This document shows, in pieces, positions 44,600 to 54,515 of a DNA stretch of 64,000 nt. Source of the stretch: JAWKRB01 sp041389885 (GTDB taxonomy: Bacteria > Myxococcota_A > Polyangia > Polyangiales > Ga0077539); the NCBI GenBank assembly GCA_041389885.1, contig JAWKRB010000016.1, forward strand, positions 124,001-188,000, in the 5' to 3' direction. Positions within the stretch are counted from its first letter, which is position 1. Every line of letters starts with the position of its first letter. The notes beneath the pieces are model-generated. The model searched no databases. It was not told the DNA's origin and was given only the letters and a program-made list of their open reading frames with translations. The position numbers were made by a program, and so were the translations under genes.

Positions 44600-45811
44600 T
44601 CAGGGGGTCGGCAAGACCTCGCTCGACTCCATGAACACCCGCGAGCGCATGCTCACCGATCCGGGGAGCGACACCTCGAACCACCCGCGGCTCTCGTCGA
44701 AGCTCCCGCCGACGTTCAGCGCGATGAGCCGCCGCGTGGCGACCACCGTGAAGCTCCAGCGAGAGCGTCGCCCGCCCGGCAGGGGGATCGGGTCTTCGGC
44801 GTCGAGCCCCGCGCGCACGGCCTCTTGCGCCGCGCGGTCGAAGGCCGAGCTGCCCGACGAGCGCACGAGCCGCACGTCGATCACCCTGCCGTTGGGGTCT
44901 TGATCGACCCGCACCTCGGCCCGGGTGATGCGGGTGTTGCGTCGAAACGCCTCGCGCAGGCTGTCGTTGGGCGTGCGCGAGAGCCCCTCGGAGCCGCGCC
45001 CGTTGGTGCCGCCGATCGACTCGATCGCGTCGATGGCGCCGCCCCGGTCGCGCTCCCGGGTCATGGTGCGCTGACGCTCGCGCCACCAGTTGCCCATCGC
45101 CTCGACCTGTCGGCTGTTCACGCCGAAGCTCGCGGCGAGGGTCTCGGCCAGGTTGGGCACCCTCGCGACGCCCGGACGCCACGCCTCGGTCATCCGGCGT
45201 CGAACGCCCCAGAGGTAGGTGCGCACGCCAGGCGCGTCGCGGGCCATCGTCGAGCGGAGCCCCTCTCGCACGTCCTCCGCGAGGGCGGCGCGGGCGTGTC
45301 CCAGCGGGTCGGCGCCGGTGCCCGCGAAGAGCGTTCGGTCGCGGACCGGCGCGGCCGCGAGGGGCGACGAGGTCGAGGCCGCGCGCAGCGCGAGGTCTCC
45401 GCCCGCGCGCAAGAGCTCGGTGGCGCGGAGCACCGGAGGGGGAGGCGGGGGCGCGGGAGGCGGAGGCGCGGGAGGCGAAGGCGCGGGCGGCGCGGACGGC
45501 GGTGGCGGGGCCTCGGCCCGCGACGGCGCCGCGCGGGCTGGCGGGGCCTCCCGCGGGCGCCGAGAGGCGGCGGGCGAGGGCTCGGCGCGGGGCTCAGGGG
45601 CCGGAGGCGGCGACGCCTCTGGGGGCGCCGCGGGCGGCGGCGGGGGGGCCTCTTCGACGCGGATCTCGATGGCGCGCAAGGCGATCGGCGGCGGCGCGGG
45701 CGGCGGAGGCGGCGGGAGCGCCGCGAGGAGCAGCGCGGCCCCGGCGTGAGCGAGCGTCGACGCCGCGATCCACCGCGTCGGGCTCCAGGGGGTCGACGGG
45801 GAGGCCGCCAT
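44600..45811 (-). CDS. TonB-like protein with long proline-rich spacer
   Basis: 403 aa. A TM anchor (about residues 14-32), a proline/alanine-rich spacer (about 32-150), a middle region, and a C-terminal TonB domain (TRAEVRVDQDPNGRVIDVRLV ... FDRAAQEAVRAG, about 310-360) followed by a short tail. TonB proteins carry ExbBD energy to outer-membrane receptors; no exbB/exbD gene is next to it. The middle region between spacer and TonB domain is long (about 150 residues) and unusual, so it may instead be a TonB-like adaptor. Start at 45811; divergent from murA. Confidence 0.8.
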   Translation of the reverse strand: MAASPSTPWSPTRWIAASTLAHAGAALLLAALPPPPPPAPPPIALRAIEIRVEEAPPPPPAAPPEASPPPAPEPRAEPSPAASRRPREAPPARAAPSRAEAPPPPSAPPAPSPPAPPPPAPPPPPPVLRATELLRAGGDLALRAASTSSPLAAAPVRDRTLFAGTGADPLGHARAALAEDVREGLRSTMARDAPGVRTYLWGVRRRMTEAWRPGVARVPNLAETLAASFGVNSRQVEAMGNWWRERQRTMTRERDRGGAIDAIESIGGTNGRGSEGLSRTPNDSLREAFRRNTRITRAEVRVDQDPNGRVIDVRLVRSSGSSAFDRAAQEAVRAGLDAEDPIPLPGGRRSRWSFTVVATRRLIALNVGGSFDESRGWFEVSLPGSVSMRSRVFMESSEVLPTP

Positions 45812-45884
45812 GGCAAGTGGGAGTGTGCACGACGGCGTCGCGTTTCGCCGCTCCCGGCGCAACTGTGGTAGGCGGAGCGCACCG

Positions 45885-47150
<1,266 letters not shown>

Positions 47151-47151
47151 G

Positions 47152-47790
47152 GTGGGTGACGGGTCCTTCACCGTCGCGATCCCCAAGGGGAGGCTCGCGA
47201 AGCAGCTCGCGGCGCGGATGATCCCCCGGGGCGTGCCGGCTGCGGTCTTCGACGAGCGCGACCGGGCGCTGCTGCGCGAGGCCGTCGTGGGCGAGTTGCG
47301 CCTCCGGGTACTGCTGCTCAAGCCCGACGACGTGCCCACGTACACCGAGCACGGCGCCACCGACGCCGGCGTGGTGGGCCGCGACGTCGCGATGGAGCGC
47401 GGCGCCGACCTCTACGCGCCCTTCGACACGGGCCTGGGACGCTGCCGCCTGGTGGTCGCCGCGCCCGTGGGCGCGCCCCCGCGAGACCCCGGGCGGGCCC
47501 TCCGCGTCGCGACGAAGTACCCGCGGGTGACCACGCACTGGTTCGCGCGTCGGGGCGTCGAGGTCGAGGTGATCTACGTGCAGGGCTCGGTCGAGACCGC
47601 GCCGCTCGTGGGGCTCTCGGACTGCATCGTCGACCTCGTCGAGACCGGCGAGACCCTGCGGCAGAACGGCCTCGAGGTGCGCGACGAGGTCTGCACCGTC
47701 TCCGCCGTGGTGGTGGTGAACCGCGCGGTGATGCGCTTGCGCCGCAAGGAGTTCGACGCGTTCACGGCGCTCGTCGCGCCCGAGCCCTGA
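47152..47790 (+). CDS. hisG: ATP phosphoribosyltransferase, short form
   Basis: 212 aa from GTG. It catalyses the first step of histidine synthesis. It begins VAIPKGRLAKQL and carries HGATDAGVVGRDV and the PRPP-binding loop VEVIYVQGSVETAP ... DCIVDLVETGETLRQNGL. It ends before the regulatory third domain, so it is the short HisG_S type that needs the HisZ subunit for activity and feedback control; no hisZ is in the window. It follows murA by 1 nt, an arrangement seen in several bacterial groups. Confidence 0.94.
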   Translation: MGDGSFTVAIPKGRLAKQLAARMIPRGVPAAVFDERDRALLREAVVGELRLRVLLLKPDDVPTYTEHGATDAGVVGRDVAMERGADLYAPFDTGLGRCRLVVAAPVGAPPRDPGRALRVATKYPRVTTHWFARRGVEVEVIYVQGSVETAPLVGLSDCIVDLVETGETLRQNGLEVRDEVCTVSAVVVVNRAVMRLRRKEFDAFTALVAPEP

Positions 47791-47803
47791 GCGCGCTCAG
47801 GGC
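47784..47803. terminator. 20-bp palindrome between convergent hisG and RCC1 gene
   Basis: A perfect 20-bp palindrome includes both stop codons. It could act as a bidirectional end signal on both transcripts; there is no T-rich tract in either direction, so intrinsic termination is unproven. Confidence 0.4.
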
Positions 47804-50292
47804 CAGCGCTGCGGGAGGGTGTGCCGGAGCGAGGCGCCGCTGCCGAGCTGCCCGTAGCCCACGAAGCCCCAGCACGAGACCGCGCCGCTCATGGCGCGCG
47901 CGCACGCGTGGGTGAGGCCCGTGGCGACCTCGACCGCGCCGGTGACGCCGGCGATCGCGGTGGGGGTCATGTAGTCGACGAAGGTGCCCGACACGACGGA
48001 GTTCTGCTGGTTGCCCCAGCACGCGACGGTGCCGTCCATGCGGGCGGCGCAGTTGGTGTTTCCGCGGGTGGCGATGGCGACGACGCTGGAGAGTCCGACG
48101 ACGGCGCCGGGGGTGGCGCGGTCGGCGGTGCCGCCGTCGCCGAGCTGTCGACGGAGGTTGTCGCCCCAGCACGCGACAGTGCCGTCCATACGCAGCGCGC
48201 ACGCGTGGTTCTCGCCCGCGGTGATCTGCCGCACCGAGGCGAGGCCCGCGACCTGCACCGCCGTCGCGCTGTCGACGCCGGGGGAGCCGGTGCCGAGCTG
48301 ACCGTTGTCGTTGTCGCCCCAGCAGAACACCGTCCCCGCCGCGCTGAGGGCGCAGCCGTGATCGCCCCCGAGGGCGATGGACGTCACGTCGCGGGGAACG
48401 CCCGCGATCGCCTGCGGCGTGGCGTTGTCGACGGTCGAGGTGGTGCCGAGCTGGCGGTTGTCGGCGTCGCCCCAGCACAGCACGCGTCCGTCGCGCGCCC
48501 TGGCGCACGCGAAGGCGTCTCCCGCGGCGACCTGCGCGACCTCGACGCCCGCGAGGCCGGCCACGGCGACGGGGCTGCGGAGGTCGACGGTGTTCCCGTC
48601 GCCGAGCTGCCGCTCGCCGTTCTCGCCCCAGCAAGACACCGCGCCGGCGTTGCTCCGGGCGCACGAGAAGAGGTCTCCGAGGGCGACCTCGGCGACGTCG
48701 GTGAGGCCGACGACGGGGGTCGGCGCGGCGCGGTCTCCGCTCACGGCGATGCCGAGCTGACCGCTGCCGTTGCTGCCCCAGCAGACGACCGTCCCTCCCG
48801 CGCGGACCGCGCAGGAGTGCGCGCGCACGTCGGTGCCGAGGGCGATCTGCCGGGCGTCGGTGAGCCCGACGACGGGAGCGGCCGCCTCGACCTGCGCGGG
48901 CGTGTCGAGGCCGAGCTGCCCGTACTCGCCGAGGCCCCAGCACGCGACGCCGCCTCCGACGAGGGACGCGCAGGCGTGGCTGTCGCCCACGGCGACGCCG
49001 GTGGCCCCGGCCTCGAGGCGGGGACTCACCGGGTCGCTGCGGTTGTCGAGGCTGCCGTCGCCGAGCTGCCCGGCGGTGTTCGCGCCCCAGCAGCGCACCG
49101 CGGTGCCCACGCGCGCGCAGGTGCTGTTGCCGCTCGCGGAGATGGCGTCGACGCCGCCGAGGCCGATGACCTCGACGGGGGTGGTCGAGGTCGATCCGCC
49201 GGCGCCGCCGAGCTGACCGAGGGAATTCGACCCCCAGCAGACGACGGGGCCCGCGGCCCGCACCGCGCACGCGTGGCTGGCGCCGAGCGCGAGGTCGACG
49301 GCGTCGGTGAGCCCGGTGACCTGCGACGGGGTGTTGCGGGTGGTCGTGGTGCCGTCGCCGAGGCGGCCGGACGAGTTCGAGCCCCAGCAGCGCACGGTGC
49401 GGTCGGCGAGGCGCGCGCAGGTGAACGACGTGCCCGCGACCACCTGCACGGCGGTGCTGATCCCCACGACCGCGACGGGCACGCGGCTGGAGACGCTGGC
49501 GCCGCCCCCGAGCTGGCCGCTGGTGCCGACGCCCCAGCACGCGACGGTGCCGTTCATGCGTCGGGCGCAGGCGTGGGTGGGGCCTGCAGAGACCTGCACC
49601 GCCCCGTCGAGGTTCATCACCTCCACGGGGCGGCTCGCGTCGACGGTGCTGTTGTTCCCGAGCTGGCCGCTGCCGTTCTCACCCCAGCAGAACACCCGGC
49701 CAGGCTGGGTCGCGGCGCAGCTGTTGTCGTCGCCTGCGCTCACCGAGAGCGCGGGCGGGAGCCCCGCCACGAAGCGCGCCGCGCCGCGGTTGACCGTCGT
49801 GCCGTCGCCCACCTGCCCGCTCGTGTTTCGCCCCCAGCAGAAGACCCGACCGTCGCCGGTGCGGAGGCACCCGTGGTCGCCGCCGAGGTCGATCTCGGCC
49901 ACGGTCATCCCGACCGGGCCGCCGTCAAGGACCACTGGGACGTCGAGGGGCGGCGGGCGATCGACCGCCACGACATCGACGGCGTCGACCGAAGGCGCGT
50001 CGAGCGCGTCGGCGCGCGCGACGTCAGGGCGATCGACCCCGCCCGCGTCGCGCCCGGCGTCTGCCGCGTCGAGGGTGACCTCGGGGCGATCGAGAGAGAC
50101 CACGTCCAGGCGAGGCACGTCCGGGCGATCGCTGAAGAGCGGGGCGTCGAAGGACAGCCCGGCCTCGACCACATCGACCTCCAGCGCCGCGTCGACGGGC
50201 GTCACGTCCTCTCCGGGCGCGGGGTCTCCACCGCACCCGACGACCGCACCCAGCGCCAACAAGAAACCAGGAACCGCTCGAAATCCAGACAT
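47797..50292 (-). CDS. RCC1-repeat lipoprotein with 14 blades
   Basis: 831 aa. Lipoprotein signal with VVGC (Cys about 17), an Asp/Val-rich tether with repeated D/RPDV elements (about 20-125), then 14 RCC1-like repeats, each with a CWG core (VFCWG, VACWG, VRCWG, VVCWG and others) and an upstream Cys about 10 residues earlier. Fourteen repeats would make two seven-bladed propellers, each blade holding a possible disulphide; this suits an extracytoplasmic location. RCC1-type propellers bind proteins or carbohydrates; its partner is unknown. Convergent with hisG. Confidence 0.85.
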   Translation of the reverse strand: MSGFRAVPGFLLALGAVVGCGGDPAPGEDVTPVDAALEVDVVEAGLSFDAPLFSDRPDVPRLDVVSLDRPEVTLDAADAGRDAGGVDRPDVARADALDAPSVDAVDVVAVDRPPPLDVPVVLDGGPVGMTVAEIDLGGDHGCLRTGDGRVFCWGRNTSGQVGDGTTVNRGAARFVAGLPPALSVSAGDDNSCAATQPGRVFCWGENGSGQLGNNSTVDASRPVEVMNLDGAVQVSAGPTHACARRMNGTVACWGVGTSGQLGGGASVSSRVPVAVVGISTAVQVVAGTSFTCARLADRTVRCWGSNSSGRLGDGTTTTRNTPSQVTGLTDAVDLALGASHACAVRAAGPVVCWGSNSLGQLGGAGGSTSTTPVEVIGLGGVDAISASGNSTCARVGTAVRCWGANTAGQLGDGSLDNRSDPVSPRLEAGATGVAVGDSHACASLVGGGVACWGLGEYGQLGLDTPAQVEAAAPVVGLTDARQIALGTDVRAHSCAVRAGGTVVCWGSNGSGQLGIAVSGDRAAPTPVVGLTDVAEVALGDLFSCARSNAGAVSCWGENGERQLGDGNTVDLRSPVAVAGLAGVEVAQVAAGDAFACARARDGRVLCWGDADNRQLGTTSTVDNATPQAIAGVPRDVTSIALGGDHGCALSAAGTVFCWGDNDNGQLGTGSPGVDSATAVQVAGLASVRQITAGENHACALRMDGTVACWGDNLRRQLGDGGTADRATPGAVVGLSSVVAIATRGNTNCAARMDGTVACWGNQQNSVVSGTFVDYMTPTAIAGVTGAVEVATGLTHACARAMSGAVSCWGFVGYGQLGSGASLRHTLPQRWP

Positions 50293-50356
50293 TCGCCCAC
50301 AATGCGGCATCTTTGCCGCGGCGTCGAGGCACGATGCCCCAACGGGCGTCAGCGCA

Positions 50357-51058
50357 TCACTGACAGCCTCCGCAGGTGGTGCAGCACGACACGCAGCTGG
50401 TGCTCCACTGGCACGCCGGGAGGCACCACTGGAGGCCGCACCGGCAGGCCGAGCACGCGCGCGAATTGCGTCCGCTGCGGTACTCGCAGGCCGAGCCCGC
50501 GCGGAGCGCGCAGCCGCCCCACTGGCACGCGCTGGAGCACACCTGCTCGGAGCACGGGTCACACGATCCCGCGCGTCGCTGCCCCGGCGCGCAGGCCCCG
50601 GCGCCGCCGCAGGCGCCCCACGCGCAGGCGCTCGTGCAGGTCTGTCGGCCGCAGTTGCCGCACCCTCGCGTCGCGCCCGGCGCGCAGCTCCCTTCGCCCC
50701 CGCAGGCGCCCCAGGTGCAGTCGTCGGCGCAGGTCTGCCGGCCGCAGTTGCCGCAGGCGCGGGTGGCCCCGGGGGCGCACTCGCCCATGCACCGACCGAG
50801 GTCGATCACGACCGGCGCGTCGACGCGGTCTTCGGCCACGAGGCCGTCTTCGTCGGGCGCATCGAGGGCGTCGTCGCCCGCGTCGTCGCCCGCGTCGAGC
50901 TCGACCACCACGTCAGGGGGATCGAGGAAGCCCGTGGTCACGTCGAGGTCGCCGAGGTCGGTCTCGCCGCTGATCGGTCCGCCGTCGAACACCGGATCGG
51001 CCCCGAGCGCGCAGGCCGAGGCCAGCGACGCGAGGAGGATCCATGGGGCGAGGCGCAC
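50357..51058 (-). CDS. Cysteine-rich lipoprotein with CxPGxxRxCxxC repeats
   Basis: About 233 aa from GTG. Lipobox-like ASAC, an acidic Asp/Val-rich tether (about 20-85), then repeated modules with the pattern CAPGATR-C-NCG-QTC-x3-C-WGAC (three good copies, the last one altered), and a final cysteine-dense end (CVSCCTTCGGC). The Cys spacing suggests a disulphide-stabilised surface protein of a type common in myxobacteria. It follows the next lipoprotein on the same strand and precedes the RCC1 gene; all three could be cotranscribed. A TTG at 51094 is an alternative start. Confidence 0.75.
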   Translation of the reverse strand: MRLAPWILLASLASACALGADPVFDGGPISGETDLGDLDVTTGFLDPPDVVVELDAGDDAGDDALDAPDEDGLVAEDRVDAPVVIDLGRCMGECAPGATRACGNCGRQTCADDCTWGACGGEGSCAPGATRGCGNCGRQTCTSACAWGACGGAGACAPGQRRAGSCDPCSEQVCSSACQWGGCALRAGSACEYRSGRNSRACSACRCGLQWCLPACQWSTSCVSCCTTCGGCQ

Positions 51059-51122
51059 CCCAGCAGCATTCGTCGAGGGCGGGCGCCGGGTCAACGTCGA
51101 AGCCTCGCGCGCGCGGCCATGT

Positions 51123-51608
51123 TTACCGCCCCGCGTCGAGGGGTTGCACCACCGACAGCACGACGCTCCCCGGCCCGCGGTGCACGAGGAGCCCGCCGCC
51201 CGCGCAGCGCCAGGTCGCCACGCCGTCGACGGGGACGGGCGGCGTGCAGCCTGGGGCGACGGCGATGATCCGCTCGGGGCCGTCGCTCGCGCGAACGCCC
51301 GCGGCGTCGATGCGCACGCCCTCGGCGGCTCGGCTCAGGTCGAGGGAGATTCGCTCCACGCGACCCACGCCGTTGAAGCGGAGCTCGAAGGGCCCTGCCA
51401 TCACGTGCCGCGCGCTGCCGTCGAAGAGGGTGATCGGGAGGCCCTGGCGGCTCAGCGCGCGGCGGTCCATCCCCACCTGCAGCGGACCGATGCGCCGCCC
51501 GGGGACGACCACCCACGCCCCGCCGTCCTCGCCCGCGTCGCGCCCCGGCGACGGCGTCGCGCGGTCGCACGCCGCCAGCGGCACCATGAGGGCGAGGGCG
51601 AGGCGCAT
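51123..51608 (-). CDS. Small lipoprotein of unknown function
   Basis: 161 aa. Lipobox LAAC in MRLALALMVPLAAC, short Pro/Asp linker, and a compact folded region (WVVVPGRRIGPLQVGMDRRAL ... LRFNGVGRVERISLDLS ... VATWRCAGGGLLVHRG). No family recognised; the pattern of a first strand with G-P-L-Q-V-G-M is seen in other envelope proteins of unknown role. The ATG at 51608 is chosen because the signal starts there; the longer frame to 51722 overlaps the divergent HAD gene. A TATCTG lies about 7 nt upstream. Confidence 0.65.
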   Translation of the reverse strand: MRLALALMVPLAACDRATPSPGRDAGEDGGAWVVVPGRRIGPLQVGMDRRALSRQGLPITLFDGSARHVMAGPFELRFNGVGRVERISLDLSRAAEGVRIDAAGVRASDGPERIIAVAPGCTPPVPVDGVATWRCAGGGLLVHRGPGSVVLSVVQPLDAGR

Positions 51609-51669
51609 GCCCTGACAGATAGTCTCCTTTGCGAGGAGAGAGAACCGTTTGCGTGCTAACGGCCCGGCG

Positions 51670-52503
51670 ATGGAGAACCTGACCCTGCGCGAGCTCCGCG
51701 CGCGGCACGCCGCGCTGCTCATCGACGCCTACGGCGTGCTGGTCGACGGCGGCGGCGCCCTCCCCGGCGCGGCCGAGGCCGTGGCCTCCCTCGAGCGCGA
51801 GGGCACGCCCTGGCTCCTGGTCACCAACGACGCCTCCCGGCTCCCCGAGCGCAACGCCGAGCGACTCCGCGGCCTGGGCATCCCGGTGCGCGCCGAGCGG
51901 ATCCTCTCGTCGGGCATGCTCCTCGCGCCCTACTTCGCCGCCGAGGGCCTCGAGGGCGCGGCGTGCGTGGTGCTGGGCTCACCCGACTCGCGCGAGTACG
52001 TGCGGCGGGCCGGCGGCGCGCTGGTCGACGCGGCGGAGACCGAGGGCTGCGACGTGCTGGTGGTGGCCGACGACGCGGGCTTCGAGTTCCTCGCGACGAT
52101 GGAGCGCGTGCTCACGGGGCTGGTGCGCGCGATCGAGCGCGGCCGGGCGCCGAGGCTGCTGCTGCCCAACCCCGACCTGATCTACCCCGCCCGCGGCGGC
52201 GCCTACGGCTTCACCGCGGGGACCATGGCGGCGATGCTCGAGCGCGCGCTGGAGCTGGTGTTCCCCGGCGCTGCGCCGCGCTTTACGCCGCTCGGCAAGC
52301 CCTCGGCGCGGATCTTCGAGGCCGCGCTCTCGGCCCTCGGCACCCGCGACGCGGTGATGCTCGGCGACCAGATCCACACCGACATCGCCGGGGCCAGCCG
52401 CGCCGGCCTCGCGAGCGCGCTGCTGCTCACGGGGATCACGTCGCGAGAAGCGCTGCAGCGCAGTGAGATACGCCCCACCTACGTGCTCGAAGGCATGGGC
52501 TGA
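51670..52503 (+). CDS. HAD-superfamily IIA hydrolase (NagD-like)
   Basis: 277 aa. HAD motif I DAYGVLVDGG, motif II LLVTND, C2-type cap, motif III LGKPSARIFEAAL (Lys), motif IV MLGDQIHTDIAGA. Tyr replaces the usual second Asp of motif I (normally DxD), as in some NagD-type members; the general acid function may be absent or supplied otherwise. Probably a phosphatase for a small phosphorylated compound. Convergent with the next lipoprotein, with 9 nt between stop codons. The upstream region has GCTAAC 9 nt before the ATG, a weak -10. Confidence 0.8.
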   Translation: MENLTLRELRARHAALLIDAYGVLVDGGGALPGAAEAVASLEREGTPWLLVTNDASRLPERNAERLRGLGIPVRAERILSSGMLLAPYFAAEGLEGAACVVLGSPDSREYVRRAGGALVDAAETEGCDVLVVADDAGFEFLATMERVLTGLVRAIERGRAPRLLLPNPDLIYPARGGAYGFTAGTMAAMLERALELVFPGAAPRFTPLGKPSARIFEAALSALGTRDAVMLGDQIHTDIAGASRAGLASALLLTGITSREALQRSEIRPTYVLEGMG

Positions 52504-52512
52504 GCGGGTCCC

Positions 52513-53229
52513 TCAGCGGCGCCGCAGGGTGATGGTCCCAGGCTCGCGCGGGCCCGTCGCGCTCACGTCGCGGTAGCGCAGGAGATCGCCCTGGACGCAG
52601 TAGTCCCAGCGCCGCCCGAGGGACGACGACACGATCTGCCCGCGCTCGGTGACGTACCCGTCGCCGTCGTCGATGCGCCCTGACTGCCGCGCGAGGCAGC
52701 GGCACGCGCCGCTGGCGAGGGTCTCGCAGGTGGTGTCGGGCACGGCGAGGCGCGCGGCGCTCTGAATCGCCTCGCAGCCGCCCACGAACGACGCGCACAC
52801 CGCGGGGATCATCGTCTCGACCTCGGCGCTCCACTCGGCGCTGCGACGGGCGACGCGCGACCCGAAGGTCACCCTCCCCCGCGCGCGGCCCCCGCGGCGC
52901 GTGACCGAGGCGCCCGGGCAACGCATCAGGGTCTCGTCGAGGGGCACCTCGATGCACGCGCCCGCGACGTCCCAGGTCGCCTCGACCTCGCCGCCGCACG
53001 CGGTCACCGGGTCACAAGGCCCGCCCGTGCGCACGTCGACCTCGACCCAGGGGGGCTCGCCCGGGGGGAGCGGCACGTCGGCTCCGGCCGCGACGTCGAC
53101 CTGGTTGCTCGAGCCTCCCTCGACCGCGTCCTGCGGGATCGACGGCGCGTCGGCGCCGCCGTCGAAGGTGGTCGACACGGTGACGGGCGTGCACGCGGAG
53201 AGGCAGAGGGTGAGCAGGGCGCGGCGCAT
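52513..53229 (-). CDS. Lipoprotein of unknown function, Cys-containing
   Basis: 238 aa. Lipobox LSAC, acidic Asp-rich tether with many Val/Pro (about 13-75), then a folded region with eight scattered cysteines (GPCDPVTACGG, AGACIEVPLDETLMRCPG, GGCEAIQ, CETLASGACRCLARQ) and a beta-rich C-terminal end. Similar tether-domain layout to its neighbours. The ATG at 53229 is chosen because the signal starts there; a TATAGC hexamer 7 nt upstream suggests a leaderless transcript. Divergent from the acyl-CoA dehydrogenase gene. Function unknown. Confidence 0.7.
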   Translation of the reverse strand: MRRALLTLCLSACTPVTVSTTFDGGADAPSIPQDAVEGGSSNQVDVAAGADVPLPPGEPPWVEVDVRTGGPCDPVTACGGEVEATWDVAGACIEVPLDETLMRCPGASVTRRGGRARGRVTFGSRVARRSAEWSAEVETMIPAVCASFVGGCEAIQSAARLAVPDTTCETLASGACRCLARQSGRIDDGDGYVTERGQIVSSSLGRRWDYCVQGDLLRYRDVSATGPREPGTITLRRR

Positions 53230-53236
53230 GGGTGAA

Positions 53237-53242
53237 GCTATA
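53237..53242 (-). promoter_or_regulatory. Putative -10 element (TATAGC), leaderless
   Basis: TATAGC on the minus strand lies 7 nt before the ATG at 53229, with no Shine-Dalgarno. Confidence 0.45.
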
Positions 53243-53289
53243 CGTCGCGCGACCGCGCCGAAGGGTTCAGCGCGCGCTGAAATCAACGG

Positions 53290-53295
53290 TATCGT
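53290..53295 (+). promoter_or_regulatory. Putative -10 element (TATCGT), near-leaderless
   Basis: TATCGT ends 9 nt before the ATG at 53305 and there is no RBS in the interval. Together with the TATAGC on the other strand it forms a compact divergent promoter pair. Confidence 0.45.
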
Positions 53296-53304
53296 GCGCG
53301 GAAC

Positions 53305-54513
53305 ATGGACCCATTCCCCCTCTCTCCCCGCGCGACGGAGCTCGCCGAGCGCCTCGATGCCTTCATGCGCGACCGGGTCGAGCCCGCCGAGGCGACCTTC
53401 TTCGCGCAGCGCGACGAGGACCGCTGGCGCCCTCCCCCCGTGGTCGAGTCCCTGAAATCCGAGGCCCGCGCCGCCGGGCTGTGGAACCTCTTTCTCCCCG
53501 AGTCGGAGCTGGGCGCCGGGCTCACCAACGTCGAGTACGCGCCCATAGCCGAGCGCATGGGACGGGTGGTCTTCGCGCCCGAGGTCTTCAACTGCAACGC
53601 CCCCGACACGGGCAACATGGAGGTCCTCGCGCGGTACGGCAGCGAGGCGCAGCGCGCGCGGTGGCTCGAGCCGCTGCTGCGCGGAGAGATCCGCTCGGGC
53701 TTCGCGATGACCGAGCCCGACGTGGCGTCAAGCGACGCCACCAACATCCGCGGGCGCATCGACCGCGACGGCGACGACTACGTGATCAACGCGCGCAAGT
53801 GGTGGACCAGCGGCGCCGGCGACCCCCGCTGCGCCGTGCTCATCGTGATGGGGCGCACCCGCGACGACGCCGAGCGCCACCGCCAGCAGTCGATGATCCT
53901 CGTGCCGATGAGCGCCGAGGGACTCAAGGTCGAGCGCATGCTCCCCGTCTTCGGCTACGACGACGCGCCCCACGGACACGCCGAGATCACCTTCACCGAC
54001 GTGCGCGTGCCCGCCGAGAACCTGCTCCTCGGGGAGGGGCGCGGATTTGAGATCGCGCAGGGGCGCCTGGGCCCCGGCCGGGTGCACCACTGCATGCGGC
54101 TCATCGGCCTCGCCGAGCGCGCCCTCGAGGCCATGTGCCGGAGGCTCAGCGAGCGCGTCGCCTTCGGCCAGCGCCTCGCCGACAACGCCGTGTGGCGCGC
54201 GCGCATCGCGACCGCCCGGGTGTCGATCGACCAGGCGCGACTCCTCGTCATGCACTGCGCCCACCGCATGGACGTCGCCGGGAACAAGCTGGCCCGCGGT
54301 GACATCGCGGCGATCAAGGTCGTCGTCCCCTCGATGGCCTGCGCCGTCCTCGACGACGCGATGCAGTCCTTCGGCGCCGCGGGGCTCTGCGACGACCACG
54401 GCCTCGCCTACGCCTACGCCCAGGCGAGGCTCCTGCGCATCGCCGACGGCCCCGACGAGGTGCACCGCGACGCCATCGCGCGCCTCGAGCTCGCGAAGCT
54501 CAAGGGGCGCTGA
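53305..54513 (+). CDS. Acyl-CoA dehydrogenase
   Basis: 402 aa, FAD-dependent. Conserved segments: RSGFAMTEPDVASSDATNI (FAD/substrate region), ARKWWTSGAGDPRCAVLIVMG, VFGYDDAPHGHAEITFTDV, RVHHCMRLIGLAERALE, and AMQSFGAAGLCDDHGLAYAY near the C-terminus, the ACAD10/11-like pattern. It would oxidise a fatty- or branched-chain acyl-CoA in the cytoplasm. It is followed after 2 nt by a dicarboxylate symporter with which it may form a unit. The length (402) is typical. Confidence 0.92.
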   Translation: MDPFPLSPRATELAERLDAFMRDRVEPAEATFFAQRDEDRWRPPPVVESLKSEARAAGLWNLFLPESELGAGLTNVEYAPIAERMGRVVFAPEVFNCNAPDTGNMEVLARYGSEAQRARWLEPLLRGEIRSGFAMTEPDVASSDATNIRGRIDRDGDDYVINARKWWTSGAGDPRCAVLIVMGRTRDDAERHRQQSMILVPMSAEGLKVERMLPVFGYDDAPHGHAEITFTDVRVPAENLLLGEGRGFEIAQGRLGPGRVHHCMRLIGLAERALEAMCRRLSERVAFGQRLADNAVWRARIATARVSIDQARLLVMHCAHRMDVAGNKLARGDIAAIKVVVPSMACAVLDDAMQSFGAAGLCDDHGLAYAYAQARLLRIADGPDEVHRDAIARLELAKLKGR

Positions 54514-54515
54514 GG

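Noticed and set aside
47797..50292. DNA repeat region or duplicated gene
   Set aside because: The repetition is the RCC1 protein repeats at diverged DNA identity; one open frame covers the whole.
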